Shown: positions 1 to 11,246 of the stretch, piece by piece
How positions within the stretch are numbered: position 1 is the first letter of the stretch
Layout of the letters: every line of letters begins with the position of its first letter
Origin: Actinomycetes bacterium
Lineage (GTDB): Bacteria > Actinomycetota > Acidimicrobiia > Acidimicrobiales > Palsa-688
Direction of reading: 5' to 3'
DNA length: 59,771 bases
Assembly (NCBI GenBank): GCA_021847945.1
Contig: JAJZNG010000080.1
Coordinates: 57,540 to 117,310, forward strand
Translations under genes and position numbers: made by a program
The notes under the pieces: generated by a model
What the model was told of the DNA's origin: nothing
Seen by the model: the letters and a program-made list of their open reading frames with translations, nothing else
Databases searched by the model: none

Positions 1-555
1 CCCGAGGAACTCAAGGTGATCTAAACCTACGTTGGTGACCACTGCTACGACAGCGTCGGCGACGTTCGTGGCGTCCCAGCGTCCGCCCATCCCCACCTCT
101 AGGACCATCACGTCGACCGGTCTGTCAGCGAAGTAGACAAATGCTGCGGCGGTGATCAACTCGAACCACGTGAAGCCCTCAGCGGGCGCGACTAGCGCTT
201 CGATGCCGGCGAGAGTGGACAACGCCGAAAATAACGCCGCGTCGTCGATGGCAGAACCATCCGCCTCTATGCGCTCGTTGATCGACTCCAGATGCGGACT
301 CGTAAAGAGCCCTACGCGCAATCCCATCTTGGTGAACATCGTTGCGATGCACCGTGCGGTGGAGGTCTTGCCGTTCGTTCCTGTCACATGCACGACCGGG
401 CACGATTCCTGCGGGTTGCCGAGAGCTTCCATCAAGCGGCGCATCCGGTCCAAGTCCGGCGCCTTGCGCCGCTCGGGTGCGACGGCCAGCATCCTCTCAA
501 GGTTCTGGTGGCTGTCCAACCATTCGAGGGCATCACCCAGGCTGGAGAAGGTCAT
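1..555 (-). CDS. folC: Folylpolyglutamate synthase / dihydrofolate synthase, N-terminal part (runs off the left edge)
   Basis: Minus-strand translation from ATG at 555: MTFSSLGDALEWLDSHQNLERMLAVAPERRKAPDLDRMRRLMEALGNPQ...VHVTGTNGKTSTARCIATM...TNVGLDHLEFLG; Mur-ligase/FolC P-loop TGTNGKTS and the TNVGLDHLE motif. Confidence 0.88.
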   Translation of the reverse strand, partial: MTFSSLGDALEWLDSHQNLERMLAVAPERRKAPDLDRMRRLMEALGNPQESCPVVHVTGTNGKTSTARCIATMFTKMGLRVGLFTSPHLESINERIEADGSAIDDAALFSALSTLAGIEALVAPAEGFTWFELITAAAFVYFADRPVDVMVLEVGMGGRWDATNVADAVVAVVTNVGLDHLEFLG

Positions 556-580
556 AGCCCGCCCAGACCCGAAGCGGTTA

Positions 581-1861
581 TCAGGATGCCTCTCTACGCC
601 CTCTCGCAGCGACCCTGGGGAGGCTCTCGCTGCGAGGTACCAGGGTAGGAGCGACCCTCTCTAGAACCACTGCCCGATCAATCAAGCACTTGCTGATGTC
701 TGTACGCCCGGGCAGATCGTACATCACGTCGAGCAATACCTCCTCAAGGATCGCCCGCAGACCACGGGCGCCAGTACCGCGCAACAAAGCCTGCTCGGCT
801 ATCGCGTCGAGCGCGTCAGGGGTGAACACGAGGTCGACGCCGTCCAACTCGAAGACACGCCTGTACTGCTTTACAAGTGCGTTCTTCGGCTCCTCCAGTA
901 TCCGCACGAGAGCGGAGCCGTCCAGACTCGAAACCGCCCCGATGACGGGGAGCCTCCCGACGAACTCAGGTATCAACCCGAACTTGAGAAGGTCCTCTGG
1001 GAGCACCTTCTCAAGCAGTTCGCTCTCCGAACGGCTCTCATAGCTACGGATGTCAGCTCGGAAACCGATCCCCTGATGTCCGAGACGGGACTCGATGATC
1101 CTATCCAGACCCGCGAACGCCCCGCCACAAACGAAAAGGATATTCGTGGTGTCGATCTGGATGAACTCCTGGTGGGGATGTTTCCGCCCACCTTGGGGAG
1201 GCACGGAGGCGGTGGTGCCCTCGAGGATCTTCAAGAGCGCCTGCTGGACTCCCTCGCCGGAAACGTCGCGGGTGATGGAAGGGTTTTCGCTCTTGCGCGC
1301 GATTTTGTCTATCTCGTCTATGTAGATGATCCCGGTTTCGGCCTTCTTCACGTCGTAGTCCGCAGCTTGGATCAACTTCAACAGTATGTTCTCGACGTCC
1401 TCGCCGACATAGCCGGCTTCGGTGAGGGCAGTGGCGTCGGCGATGGCGAACGGCACGTTGAGCATCCTTGCCAGGGTCTGAGCGAGGAAAGTCTTGCCGC
1501 AACCTGTGGGGCCCAGCAGCAGAATGTTGGACTTGGCCAGTTCGACCTCGGAGTCGCCATAACCACCCGACTGGACCCGCTTGTAATGGTTGTACACGGC
1601 AACCGACAGGATCTTCTTTGCCCGTTCCTGCCCGATGACATAGTCGTTTAGAAACTCGAATATCTCAGCCGGCTTAGGCAGGTCGTCGAACCGGACCTCA
1701 CTGGTCTCGGTCAACTCCTCCTCGATGATGTCGTTGCACAGTTCGATGCACTCGTCGCAGATATACACCCCCGGGCCAGCGATGAGCTTCTTCACCTGCT
1801 TCTGCGACTTCCCACAGAAAGAGCACTTGACTAGGTCGCTGGAATCTCCGAACTTGGCCAT
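581..1861 (-). CDS. clpX: ATP-dependent Clp protease ATP-binding subunit ClpX
   Basis: N-terminal C4 zinc finger ([30 protein letters not shown]), Walker [28 protein letters not shown]; full length. Confidence 0.97.
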   Translation of the reverse strand: MAKFGDSSDLVKCSFCGKSQKQVKKLIAGPGVYICDECIELCNDIIEEELTETSEVRFDDLPKPAEIFEFLNDYVIGQERAKKILSVAVYNHYKRVQSGGYGDSEVELAKSNILLLGPTGCGKTFLAQTLARMLNVPFAIADATALTEAGYVGEDVENILLKLIQAADYDVKKAETGIIYIDEIDKIARKSENPSITRDVSGEGVQQALLKILEGTTASVPPQGGRKHPHQEFIQIDTTNILFVCGGAFAGLDRIIESRLGHQGIGFRADIRSYESRSESELLEKVLPEDLLKFGLIPEFVGRLPVIGAVSSLDGSALVRILEEPKNALVKQYRRVFELDGVDLVFTPDALDAIAEQALLRGTGARGLRAILEEVLLDVMYDLPGRTDISKCLIDRAVVLERVAPTLVPRSESLPRVAARGRREAS

Positions 1862-1876
1862 CTCCCCCGTTCCCTC

Positions 1877-2515
1877 TCAGGCCACGCCAGCGGCTTGCGG
1901 GAGCAGCGCCAGGTCCCTGGTGGTGATTACCTCGTCGATCACTCCGTAAGCCTGCGCCTCGTCAGCGCTCATGATGAAATCTCGGTCCGTGTCAGAGGCG
2001 ATCCTCTCCACCTGCTGGCCGGTGTCGCCAGCGAGCATTTCGTTGAGCAGGTCCCGCATTCGCAGGATCTCCTTGGCTTGGATCTCGATGTCCGCCGCTT
2101 GACCCGCCGCGCCACCGTAGGGCTGGTGTATGAGAATCCGGGCGTGGGGCAACGCGTAACGCTTACCCTTCGTGCCCCCGGCGAGTATCACCGCTGCAGC
2201 GGAAGCAGCCTGGCCGTAACAGAAGGTGGAAATGTCATTCTTGACGAACTTCATAGTGTCATAGATTGCGAAGAGCGCAGTTATGTCGCCTCCGGGGGAA
2301 TTTATGTAGAGGCTGATGTCCTTGTCGGCATTTTTGTACTCGAGGTAGAGCATCTGCGCGCACACGGCGTTGGCCACGTAATCATCGATCGGGGTCCCCA
2401 AGAAGACGATGTTCTCTTCGAGCATCCGCGAGAACAGGTCGTAGCTCTTCTCGCCACGGTTCGTCTGCTCGAAGACGCCCGGAATGTGATACTGCGCTAC
2501 GGGTCGGATCGTCAC
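1877..2515 (-). CDS. clpP: ATP-dependent Clp protease proteolytic subunit (paralog next to clpX)
   Basis: Ser in [12 protein letters not shown], His in ARILIHQP, Asp in TDRDFIMS; sits between clpX and tig. Confidence 0.96.
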   Translation of the reverse strand: MTIRPVAQYHIPGVFEQTNRGEKSYDLFSRMLEENIVFLGTPIDDYVANAVCAQMLYLEYKNADKDISLYINSPGGDITALFAIYDTMKFVKNDISTFCYGQAASAAAVILAGGTKGKRYALPHARILIHQPYGGAAGQAADIEIQAKEILRMRDLLNEMLAGDTGQQVERIASDTDRDFIMSADEAQAYGVIDEVITTRDLALLPQAAGVA

Positions 2516-3999
2516 TGCACGTTCTCCTCGTCTTCGTCACCGGCAGGCGCCGGCCGTCCCATGCCACCAGAGGCAGACGCTCCCGCCGTGGCCACTCCTG
2601 GCGCCCCAGCTATCGAAGCTTCCGGCGTTGCGCCTCCGTGGTCATCCCCGGAGCTTACGCCACTGTCGGGGTCAGCCGTTGATCCCGACGCTGAGTTGGA
2701 CTCCAGCAGCGACCGGTCGATGGGGTTGCCGTCCTTGTCGACGATCTCCACGTGTTCAATTAGCCAGTCCAAAGCGTGCGTCTTCTTCCAGTCGGCCCGA
2801 ACGGCAGGAAGCTGGCCACCCGCTTCAAGATCGGCGCGGACCCGGCTCGGCTCCATGCCGTACACTCTCGCCAGACGTTCCAGCTCCGACTCCATATCCT
2901 GGTCGGAGGGCTCTAAGCCCAGGCTCTCAGCAACGGCACGCAAAGCCAGATCTGCTTTGACCGACGGAACCGCCTGGCCGGCGTAGGTGGCTACGAGCTC
3001 CTCCGGGGTCTGGCCGGTCGCCTCAAGGTAATCGTCGATCGTCGCTTTCTGAGCCTCTAGGCGATGCCCCAGATCGTGGATCTGACGCTGAACCTCCGAG
3101 TCGACCATAGCTTGGGGCACCTCGTCGGTCACCAGCTCGATCAGGGCTTCGAGAACAGCATTCCTCAACGCTACCGACGACTGAGCCCGCTTGACCATCG
3201 CCATCCGCTGCGCCAGGTCTGCACGCAGCTCGTCGACTGTGTCGAACTCCGAAGCCTCCGACGCCCATTCGTCGGTGAGGTCCGGCAGACGCCTGGACTT
3301 GACCTCCTTGACGACGAGCCTGACGGTCACAGGTCCTTCGCCAGGCACCTCGGCGGGGAACTCAAGCTCGTCCCCCTCGCTGGCACCGTCGAGATGCTCG
3401 TCGAACTCGACCAGGACTGACGCTGAGCCAACCTCGTAGAGGAAGTCGTCCGCCGACAGCGCCGACACCGGCGACCCGTCACGCTCGGCGGCCACGTCCA
3501 CGGTGACGAAGTCACCCTTCTGTGCGGGCCGGCCGGCCGGTTCGAGCTCGCCAAAGCGTGCCCGCATCCGGTCGATCTGGGCTTCGACGTCGGAGTCGCT
3601 AACCACTGGGCTCGGGATCTCGACACGGAGCCCTTCGTAGCCGGCGATGGCGATACGGGGTCGGACCTCCACGACAGCCTGGAAGGCCACCGGACCCGAC
3701 CCCTCGCCTGAGGTCACCTCCAAGTCAGGAGGAGCGATGACGTCTATCTCATTCTCGTAGACCGCTTTTGCGTAATAGTCCGGAAGGGCGTCCCGGATTG
3801 CCTCGGCACGCCCGGACTCCTTGCCTAATCGCGCTTCGAGGATCCTGCGCGGTGCCTTACCCGGCCGGAACCCAGGTATACGAACCTCCCTGGCGATCTT
3901 GCGGAAGGCGGCGTCGATGTCTCTCTCGAACTCCTCCTCATCGAGCTCGACCGACAACTTGACCTTGTTGTCCTCTAGGGTTTCGACCACTGCTTTCAT
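2512..3999 (-). CDS. tig: Trigger factor (peptidyl-prolyl isomerase chaperone)
   Basis: [59 protein letters not shown] is the canonical trigger factor N-terminus; start chosen at the internal Met (3999) of the 2512..4098 ORF. Confidence 0.95.
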   Translation of the reverse strand: MKAVVETLEDNKVKLSVELDEEEFERDIDAAFRKIAREVRIPGFRPGKAPRRILEARLGKESGRAEAIRDALPDYYAKAVYENEIDVIAPPDLEVTSGEGSGPVAFQAVVEVRPRIAIAGYEGLRVEIPSPVVSDSDVEAQIDRMRARFGELEPAGRPAQKGDFVTVDVAAERDGSPVSALSADDFLYEVGSASVLVEFDEHLDGASEGDELEFPAEVPGEGPVTVRLVVKEVKSRRLPDLTDEWASEASEFDTVDELRADLAQRMAMVKRAQSSVALRNAVLEALIELVTDEVPQAMVDSEVQRQIHDLGHRLEAQKATIDDYLEATGQTPEELVATYAGQAVPSVKADLALRAVAESLGLEPSDQDMESELERLARVYGMEPSRVRADLEAGGQLPAVRADWKKTHALDWLIEHVEIVDKDGNPIDRSLLESNSASGSTADPDSGVSSGDDHGGATPEASIAGAPGVATAGASASGGMGRPAPAGDEDEENVQ

Positions 4000-4137
4000 A
4001 TAGGTGTCACAGTCTAGGAGCCAGAACGGACCTTGTGCCCCACTGCGAGGAGCGGATAACCGAACCGACCGAAAAATATCGGCTTCCCGGTCTCGCATGC
4101 GAGTAGGTTCCGCATCGCCTAGCGTGTTAGCAACGAC

Positions 4138-4209
4138 CGGGGAGTAGCGCAGTGGTAGCGCGCCTGCTTTGGGAGCAGGAGGTCGGGGGTTCGAGACCCC
4201 CCTCCCCGA
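4138..4209 (+). tRNA. tRNA-Pro (TGG)
   Basis: CGGGGAGTAGCGCAGTGGTAGCGCGCCTGCTTTGGGAGCAGGAGGTCGGGGGTTCGAGACCCCCCTCCCCGA folds as a cloverleaf; anticodon loop CTTTGGG. Confidence 0.92.
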
Positions 4210-4297
4210 CTGCTACAGGTCAGGTCGGTTCGGACGGGGAGCCTTGGAGATGCGGCGGCAACCGCTGGTTGCTCGGCGCGCTAAAGTACCGGGTATC

Positions 4298-4368
4298 GCG
4301 GGCGTAACTCAACGGTAGAGTGTCAGCCTTCCAAGCTGGTTACGCGGGTTCGACTCCCGTCGCCCGCT
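4298..4368 (+). tRNA. tRNA-Gly (TCC)
   Basis: GCGGGCGTAACTCAACGGTAGAGTGTCAGCCTTCCAAGCTGGTTACGCGGGTTCGACTCCCGTCGCCCGCT; anticodon TCC. Confidence 0.92.
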
Positions 4369-4391
4369 CTCGCATAGACGCAGGGGGTCAA

Positions 4392-5144
4392 ATGACCGAG
4401 CTGGTAGGACGCACGGACCGAGGCGGAGGAGCGATCCTGACCCTCGATTCCCCCTCCAACCGCAACGCACTATCCTCTGCCCTGGTCGCCGACCTTGGGC
4501 GCCACCTGGAGGCGGCTCGGTCAGACCCCGCCGTCCGTGCGATCGTTCTGAGCGGGCGGGGAAACACATTCTGCGCGGGCGCCGACCTGAGAGACCCCCC
4601 GGTACGGTCCGGTTCGGGTAGCTTCTCCGGAGTCCTCGAGTTGCTGTGGTCCTACCCTAAGCCTGTCATCGTCGCGATCAACGGCCATGTACGCGCTGGC
4701 GGCCTGGGGTTGGTCGGCTGCGGCGACATCGTGGTGTCCGCTAACAGCGCCACCTTCGCGTTCAGCGAGGTGCGCATCGGCGTCGCGCCGGCGATGATCT
4801 CGGTTCTCTGCCTTCGCAAGATGACCCCCTCATACGCAGCCCGCTACATGCTGACCGGCGAGGTCTTCTCCCCCGACGAGGCCCGACAGGCAGGTCTGGT
4901 CAACTCGGTAGTCGCCGACGAAGACCTCCTAGGTGCTGTCGACGCACATCTCGACCAGCTGTCGCTGTGCGAGCCCGGCGCCCTTGCGATCACCCGCTCC
5001 CTGCTGAGGGAAGTGCCGTCACGGGGTGTCCACGAGGGGTTGTCCTGGGCACAGGAGATATCGGAAGAGCTTTTCTCGTCCCCGGCGGCAGCGGAAGGCA
5101 TCGCCGCTTTCAAGGATAAGCGCAAACCTTACTGGGCGAGGTAA
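4392..5144 (+). CDS. Enoyl-CoA hydratase/isomerase family protein
   Basis: SPSNRNALSSALVADLGRHLEAARSDPAVRAIVLSGRGNTFCAGADL and INGHVRAGGLGLVGCGDIVVS crotonase motifs; start at ATG 4392. Confidence 0.9.
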   Translation: MTELVGRTDRGGGAILTLDSPSNRNALSSALVADLGRHLEAARSDPAVRAIVLSGRGNTFCAGADLRDPPVRSGSGSFSGVLELLWSYPKPVIVAINGHVRAGGLGLVGCGDIVVSANSATFAFSEVRIGVAPAMISVLCLRKMTPSYAARYMLTGEVFSPDEARQAGLVNSVVADEDLLGAVDAHLDQLSLCEPGALAITRSLLREVPSRGVHEGLSWAQEISEELFSSPAAAEGIAAFKDKRKPYWAR

Positions 5145-5188
5145 CCTGGACGGCCAAGGGGCCGTCGGGGCTCCGCCACCGGATGCGG

Positions 5189-7474
5189 TCAGCGGCGCAA
5201 TGCAAGGTCCTGAGGGCGCACTGGGACTCTGGTGACGTCAAGGCCGGTGGCTGCTCGGATCGCGGCCGCTACGGCCGGGCCCGACGAGATCGTGGGGGGC
5301 TCACCGACGCCTTTCGCCCCGAAAGGCGCACCCGGCTCGGGTTCCTCGATCAGGGTTGCTGCGACCTCGGGCACGTCCAATGCCGTCGGAATCAGGTAGT
5401 CAGTGAACGAGGGGTTACGGACCCGACCCTCGTCTAGGACGATCTCCTCCATCACGGCCAGTCCTATACCTTGAGCGATGCCGCCTTCGATCTGACCCGT
5501 CACCTGGACCGGGTTCAGAGCCTTCCCGACGTCTTGACCGGTGGTCACCTGGACCACTCTCACGAGGCCGAGGTCGGGATCTACGTCTACGACCGCTCGG
5601 TGCGCCGCGAACATTAAGGAGAGCATCGCGTCGCCCTGGCCGTCGACTCCTAAAGGTTGGGTTTTTGCGTGATGGAACTCGTGCTCAGCCTGAAGGGGTC
5701 CGGCCGCCAGCAGCGACGTCATCGACACCCTCTGAGCGGTCGACTCACGGCTGACCTCCCCGTCGCGCATGATCAGATCGGAAGATGGGCAGTCCAACTC
5801 CCCGGCAGCACGTTCGAGCAGAGAATCCCTGAGCATCATACAAACGTGCTCGATAGCCCCTCCGCTCATCCAAGTCTGGCGAGACGCGCTGGACGAACCG
5901 GCCGAGCCGATGTCCTCCGTTCCGGCTGGCGCCAAGACGACTTGGTCTACGCCGAGTAGGTCCCGGACGATCTGCGATGCAAGAGTGACAAAGCCCTGAC
6001 CGACTTCGGCCGTGGCAATGACGACGGTCGCGACGGGTTCTCCCTGGGGGCTCAAGTCGAGTCGTATCCGAGCCGTGGTGAAGTCGTCGTAGCCTTCGGA
6101 GTAGGCTAGGTTCTTGAAGCCGACGGCCACGCCGACTCCCCGGCGGACGTCGCTGATATCGGCTGTCATGCCGGCGCCTCCTGGGAGTGACATCATCTCC
6201 GCTGAGGAGTCCAGAGGGACTGGCAGGGGATGTGACACGGCCGCTCGGATCACCTCTTCTACGGGCGCCGTCCCTTTGATCACTTGGCCGGTGATCATCT
6301 TGTCGTTTCTCCTCAGCACGTTCTTCAGGCGGAACTGCACCGGGTCCATGCCTAGCTCAGCTGCGAGTTTGTCCATCTGAGCTTCGTGCCCGTAGCAGAC
6401 TTGCACCGCCCCGAAACCGCGCATCGCGCCGCAGGGCGGGTTGTTAGTTCGCGCAGCCCATCCCTCCACCTTCGCATTCGCCAGTCGGTAGGGTCCCGCA
6501 GCGAAGCAGACTGCGTTTGATATGACAGCGTTGCTCGACGAAAGGTAGGCACCTCCGTCCAAGACGATGCGCGCCTCCACGTTGACCAGTTCGCCGTCGC
6601 GATTGGCGTGGTGGCGGTACCACATCTTGGCCGGGTGGCGATGCACGTGACCGAAGAAGGACTCGTCGCGCCCGTAGACCATCTTCACCGGGCGCCCGGA
6701 TCTCAGCGCGAGGAGGCATGCGTGGATCTGCAGGCTCACGTCCTCGCGTCCACCGAACGCTCCGCCCACCCCTGCGAGGCTCACCCGTACCATCCGGGGG
6801 TCCATGGCGAGGCTCTCGGCGATCTGGTCCCTGTCGGCGTGCAGCCATTGCGTTGCGACGTAGAGGTCGACGCCACCGTCCAAGGAGGGGACCGCCAGAC
6901 CCGACTCCGGACCCATGAACGCCTGGTCCTGCATCCCCACCTCATAGGTGCCTTCTACGACGACGTCGCCCACCGCCGTTGGATCCCCCGTGCGTATGAC
7001 TATGTGACGGAACACGTTGCCGTCGGGATGTATCGCCGGCGCATTTATCGCCGCCTCAGCAACGACCAGAGGCTCAAGAGGTTCGTAGTCGACGCGGATG
7101 GCCGCGGCAGCCCGACGAGCAGTGTCGGGATGGTCCGCCGCTACAGCCGCGACCGGCTCTCCGTGGTAGCGAACCACGTCCGAGGCGAACACAGGCTGGT
7201 CCGCTCTCTCCAGACCGAACGTCTTACGACCCGGTACGTCCTGGGCGCTGATCACCGCCCTCACACCGGGAATGGCCAACGCTGGAGACACGTCGATTCC
7301 TTTGATCAGCGCCGCCGGGTACGGACTGCGCAAAGTCCGGCCCCACAGCATCCCGTCCATCCACATGTCGGACGAGAAGGCGAACTCGCCTTTCGCTTTG
7401 GGTCCGCCATCTGGCCGAAGGACGCTCGCGCCGAGATGCGAGCCTCGGCGGCGCATCACCGAAGGACTAACCAT
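5189..7474 (-). CDS. Xanthine-dehydrogenase-type molybdopterin-binding large subunit
   Basis: GVGGAFGGRED, NNPPCGAMRGFGAVQ, GAKGVGEPPTISSGPAVAAAI motifs of the XDH family; no CoxL-type VAYRCSFR loop seen. Confidence 0.9.
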   Translation of the reverse strand: MVSPSVMRRRGSHLGASVLRPDGGPKAKGEFAFSSDMWMDGMLWGRTLRSPYPAALIKGIDVSPALAIPGVRAVISAQDVPGRKTFGLERADQPVFASDVVRYHGEPVAAVAADHPDTARRAAAAIRVDYEPLEPLVVAEAAINAPAIHPDGNVFRHIVIRTGDPTAVGDVVVEGTYEVGMQDQAFMGPESGLAVPSLDGGVDLYVATQWLHADRDQIAESLAMDPRMVRVSLAGVGGAFGGREDVSLQIHACLLALRSGRPVKMVYGRDESFFGHVHRHPAKMWYRHHANRDGELVNVEARIVLDGGAYLSSSNAVISNAVCFAAGPYRLANAKVEGWAARTNNPPCGAMRGFGAVQVCYGHEAQMDKLAAELGMDPVQFRLKNVLRRNDKMITGQVIKGTAPVEEVIRAAVSHPLPVPLDSSAEMMSLPGGAGMTADISDVRRGVGVAVGFKNLAYSEGYDDFTTARIRLDLSPQGEPVATVVIATAEVGQGFVTLASQIVRDLLGVDQVVLAPAGTEDIGSAGSSSASRQTWMSGGAIEHVCMMLRDSLLERAAGELDCPSSDLIMRDGEVSRESTAQRVSMTSLLAAGPLQAEHEFHHAKTQPLGVDGQGDAMLSLMFAAHRAVVDVDPDLGLVRVVQVTTGQDVGKALNPVQVTGQIEGGIAQGIGLAVMEEIVLDEGRVRNPSFTDYLIPTALDVPEVAATLIEEPEPGAPFGAKGVGEPPTISSGPAVAAAIRAATGLDVTRVPVRPQDLALRR

Positions 7475-7997
7475 CTTCTCGCTTCTCCTGAACTAGGCGC
7501 ACCGCCTCTAGGATCCTCCCGTAGCCGGTGCAGCGGCAAAGGTTGCCCGAAAGGGCTTCGCGCACCTCCAAGCTGCCAGCGTCAGGTCTTCGGCCCAGAA
7601 GATCGTGGACTGCTACTACAAGGCCTGGGGTGCAGAACCCACATTGCACGGCTCCTGCCTCGACGAAGCAGCTTTGGATGTCGTCCACCAAGCCCGACGC
7701 GTTGAGGCCCTCGACTGTGGTCACCTCGGAGTCGGCGGCGTCGACGGCAAGGACACAGCAGGCGCACACGACCTCTCCGTCGAGCATGACTGAGCACGAC
7801 CCGCACTCTCCCTGTTCGCAGGCATTCTTAGACCCGGGAAGTCCCATTCTCTCTCGAAGCACGTAGAGAAGGCTCTCGCCGATCCAGGAGCCCTCCACCA
7901 CCCGCTCAGTGCCGTTGAGGATTATCGAGTAGGGATCCACCGGCTCGAACGCACCCGCCCCTGCGCCGGCCTCCGATGACACTGCTTCACGTAACAC
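7467..7997 (-). CDS. (2Fe-2S)-binding small subunit of the molybdenum hydroxylase
   Basis: CEQGECGSCSVMLDGEVVCAC...CGFCTPGLVVAVHDLL...LSGNLCRCTGYGRI cysteine motifs for two [2Fe-2S] clusters. Confidence 0.95.
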   Translation of the reverse strand: MLREAVSSEAGAGAGAFEPVDPYSIILNGTERVVEGSWIGESLLYVLRERMGLPGSKNACEQGECGSCSVMLDGEVVCACCVLAVDAADSEVTTVEGLNASGLVDDIQSCFVEAGAVQCGFCTPGLVVAVHDLLGRRPDAGSLEVREALSGNLCRCTGYGRILEAVRLVQEKREDG

Positions 7998-8850
7998 GGG
8001 TCAAGCTCCTCCTCATAGCCCGTGCCGCGATGACCGCCACGGCACGCTTTCTGTAGTCTGCGGTACTGCGATGGTCGGTGATCGGCCGGGCCGCTTCGGC
8101 GGCGAGGTCCCCGAAACGCTCGAGGGCAGCCCTCGGTGCGCTCAAGTCGTCCCAGTCGATCGCCTCGGAGATCATCTCCTCAGCCCTACTAGCCCGTATC
8201 GGAACAGGGCCCACCGAACCCAGGCCGCAGCGGACAACCTGAGCTTGGAGGTCCACAACGACCGCCGCCGAAGCTATAGAGATCACCATGGCGTTGCGGG
8301 TCCCCACCTTGAGGAAGTGTTGGGGCCCTGAGATTCTAGGTACGACTACCTCTGCCACCATTTCGCCCGGACCTATCGTCGTGGTTTTCACCCCCGTTAT
8401 CAACTCGTTGAGGGGTACCACCCGGCGGGCTTTGCTGCTGACGAGCACGACTTCGGCGTCTAGAGCCGCCAGTAGTGGGAGGGTGTCGCCCGCAGGACTG
8501 GCAGTAGCGACGTTTCCGCCCAAAGTTCCGGCGTTTCTTATTTGGGGTGAGCCGACCGTTCGGGCAGCGGCAGCCAGGGCTGGCAGCACGCCCGAGAGTC
8601 GCTTGACCATTTCGGTGTAGGTCGTCCCGGCGCCTATGCGGACCTTCCCCTCCCCTACCTCGAAGTCTCTCAGTTCGGCGACTCTGCGCAGGCAGACCAC
8701 CCCTTCGGGTCGACGGTGACCGTAGTTGACTTCGACACAGAAGTCGGTCCCTCCTGCCAACAGCTGCGACCCTGGGTTGTCGTCGAGGGCGGACAATGCC
8801 TCGCTGATCGTTCTCGGACGAGCAACCCTCATCAGTGCCGAACCTCCCAT
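7987..8850 (-). CDS. FAD-binding medium subunit of the molybdenum hydroxylase
   Basis: LLAGGTDFCVEVNYG, RNAGTLGGNVATASPAGDTLPLLAALDAEVVL. Confidence 0.93.
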   Translation of the reverse strand: MGGSALMRVARPRTISEALSALDDNPGSQLLAGGTDFCVEVNYGHRRPEGVVCLRRVAELRDFEVGEGKVRIGAGTTYTEMVKRLSGVLPALAAAARTVGSPQIRNAGTLGGNVATASPAGDTLPLLAALDAEVVLVSSKARRVVPLNELITGVKTTTIGPGEMVAEVVVPRISGPQHFLKVGTRNAMVISIASAAVVVDLQAQVVRCGLGSVGPVPIRASRAEEMISEAIDWDDLSAPRAALERFGDLAAEAARPITDHRSTADYRKRAVAVIAARAMRRSLTRVT

Positions 8851-8947
8851 CGAAGCAGAGCGCCTTGTAGATCCATCCTGAACCCAACTTTACATTCTGT
8901 CAAAAGCGTTCCTGGTACCGTGCCCCTGTCGCAAGGAGAGATGGGTG

Positions 8948-10264
8948 TCACGCCGGCTGCAGACGCCCGTCAGCCGGACCGACGACCTCGACACCCAAGA
9001 TCCGCCGCCACTCTTGCGGGTCTGTGACACTCTCCGTTACCAGCACGAGCGCTGTTGTCCCAAGCGGGGCCGGCAACTCCTCCAAGCGACAGGCCGACCG
9101 GATCGCCCTGAGACCGCCAAGCGCTGCGGCTCCTGTCTCACCTGCGCACACCCCTGCCACGGCGAGGTCCCGGACCGCGTCGCGGGCCCAGTCGTCTCCT
9201 ATCACGACCACTGCGTCGAGACCGGCCGACACTGCCGGCCAAGCAACGACCGACGGCGTTCCACAGTTCAGCCCTGCCATGATCGACCTGTGGGGGCCGG
9301 GAACGCTCACAGGTGACCCGGCACGCAGGGACGCCGCAACGCATGCTGCGTCTGAAGGTTCCACACCTATTATCGTCGGCTCCGCATCCGAGTACCCGTC
9401 CGCAACTCCGGAACGGAAGTGCTTCACCGCTGCCGAAGCGAGAGCTCCGACACCGACCGGGACTACGACGGTGTCGGGAACAGCTACACCACCATCCGAC
9501 AGCGCTTCGGCTATCTCTTGGAACATCGTCGAATAGCCCTCAATGACCCACTCGGGCACGTCTGTGTAGCCGGGCCAGCTCGTGTCGGACACGACCAGGC
9601 ACTTTGGACCCGCTTCCTCCGCCGATCGGGCGACGGCGTCGTCGTAGTCACCGTCGACCTCTATCAGCTCCGCTCCTTCGCTGCGGATGGCGTTCATCCG
9701 GGCTTGTGCCGTTCCCGACGGGACGAAAATCCGGGCCCTCAAGCCCAAAAGGCGCGCCATGCGCGCGACGGCCCGGCCGTGGTTACCGTCGGTCGCGGCG
9801 ACGAGAGTAAGGGGTCGGGCAGCGGCTAGGGCGCCAGCAAGCTCGCCGACGTCAGTCCACGGACCGGGTTCTGAGCCTAAGTGGGCGCTCAGAGCCCTGT
9901 AAGTGGCCCAGGAAGCTCCCAGCATCTTGAAGGAGGGCAACCCGAACCGGTCCGACTCGCACTTGACCAGCAACTCCTCCAAGCCCAACTGCTCGGCTAG
10001 AGCAGGTATTGAAAGCAGAGGAGTGCTGCTGTAGCCGGGAATCCTCCGGTGGAAGTCGCGTGGAGAGAGGCTAACGGGAGATCCCGCCGACGACTGCTTC
10101 ATCCCAGCGCGGACGCTGGGAGCGGGCTCCCCTTGTCTCATGGACGCGAAGCGCCGGGCGGGGTTTGCTACCAGCTCCGGCTGAGTCCTCACGCTGTCCA
10201 TCCCGAAAAAGCGTCGATCATGGCCTTCACGTCGCCGAGCGGGTAGAGGATCGGGCAGGTGCAA
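8948..10264 (-). CDS. PLP-dependent ammonia-lyase, diaminopropionate ammonia-lyase-like (fold type II)
   Basis: [76 protein letters not shown] lysine; GVGALASA; true start may be an internal Met. Confidence 0.72.
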   Translation of the reverse strand: MHLPDPLPARRREGHDRRFFGMDSVRTQPELVANPARRFASMRQGEPAPSVRAGMKQSSAGSPVSLSPRDFHRRIPGYSSTPLLSIPALAEQLGLEELLVKCESDRFGLPSFKMLGASWATYRALSAHLGSEPGPWTDVGELAGALAAARPLTLVAATDGNHGRAVARMARLLGLRARIFVPSGTAQARMNAIRSEGAELIEVDGDYDDAVARSAEEAGPKCLVVSDTSWPGYTDVPEWVIEGYSTMFQEIAEALSDGGVAVPDTVVVPVGVGALASAAVKHFRSGVADGYSDAEPTIIGVEPSDAACVAASLRAGSPVSVPGPHRSIMAGLNCGTPSVVAWPAVSAGLDAVVVIGDDWARDAVRDLAVAGVCAGETGAAALGGLRAIRSACRLEELPAPLGTTALVLVTESVTDPQEWRRILGVEVVGPADGRLQPA

Positions 10265-11190
10265 CCTGCGCTCACGTAGTCCTCCACCCGCTTGCGGGCC
10301 TGCTCAGGGGTGCCGGAGGCCGTAAGCATCCTCACTACGTCGTCGGGAACAAGGCGCGAAGCTGCCTCGACCTGCTCGTGGGTAGCCGGCCAGGTGAGGA
10401 TCTCGCCTACCGCGTCGAGAAGAGACTGAGGAACCCCCGAAGCTGCCATGATGTGGGGCTGCTGGCCCAGATACTGCGTCACCATCATGCGGGCCATGTC
10501 CAAGGCGACAGCTTCGTCCTCGTGAACGGAGCACACGACAAGCTGCGGACGGTCGATGTCTTGCATCCGCCGGCCGGAAGAGCTCAGACCGATCTGCAGG
10601 TGCTCCATAGCCCGCTGGTTGTAGTCGGGAGAGACCAGGTAGTTCAGCACGACCCCGTCGGCTATCTCGCCGGCCAGTTCCATCATCTTCATTCCGGTCG
10701 CGCCTATATAGATCGGGACGTCTTTCGCTTTGCGCTCCTGGTAGACGTAGTCGAGCTCGACACCGTCAAGGTGAACCCACTCTCCGTGGAAGGTGACAGT
10801 CTCGTTGTTGAGCAAGGCTCTGACGGCGGTCACCACCTCCCTCATGACAGTGAGAGGGCGAGCTCTGGTGATCCCTACCTTCGCTGCAAGCGGATCCCAC
10901 CAGGCTCCGAGACCTAGGATCACCCTCCCCGGAGCTAGATCGTCGAGAGTAGAAAAAGTAGCTGCGAGGCGCGCCGGGTTCCTCGACCAGCAATCGGAGA
11001 CGCCCGATCCGAGGCAGATACGCTCTGTCACCGCACCGTAGGCGGCAAGAGGAACGGTGGCTTCTCTCACAAGACGGCTTTCGGCCTGCCACACAGCCTC
11101 AAACCCTCGCTGCTCGGCATACCGAACGAAGTCCATGCCTTCCCTGATGCCGTGGGCGTCTTGGAGATACAACGCGCTTGGGGTCGTCAT
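10189..11190 (-). CDS. LLM-class flavin-/F420-dependent oxidoreductase
   Basis: [64 protein letters not shown]...[27 protein letters not shown]; start at 11190 supported by upstream GGAGAGGA. Confidence 0.85.
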   Translation of the reverse strand: MTTPSALYLQDAHGIREGMDFVRYAEQRGFEAVWQAESRLVREATVPLAAYGAVTERICLGSGVSDCWSRNPARLAATFSTLDDLAPGRVILGLGAWWDPLAAKVGITRARPLTVMREVVTAVRALLNNETVTFHGEWVHLDGVELDYVYQERKAKDVPIYIGATGMKMMELAGEIADGVVLNYLVSPDYNQRAMEHLQIGLSSSGRRMQDIDRPQLVVCSVHEDEAVALDMARMMVTQYLGQQPHIMAASGVPQSLLDAVGEILTWPATHEQVEAASRLVPDDVVRMLTASGTPEQARKRVEDYVSAGCTCPILYPLGDVKAMIDAFSGWTA

Positions 11191-11246
11191 CGTCAAAGTC
11201 CTCTCCAGGGGATCCGGCTCGCTGCCTCCCGTCAAGGATGCCATGA

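Noticed and set aside
1895-2986. 363-aa plus-strand ORF across clpP and tig
   Set aside because: Antisense to two confidently identified conserved genes; long spurious frames are common at this GC content and the translation has no recognisable family
6608-7705. 365-aa plus-strand ORF opposite the XDH large and small subunits
   Set aside because: Antisense shadow of conserved coding sequence; low-complexity His/Arg-rich composition
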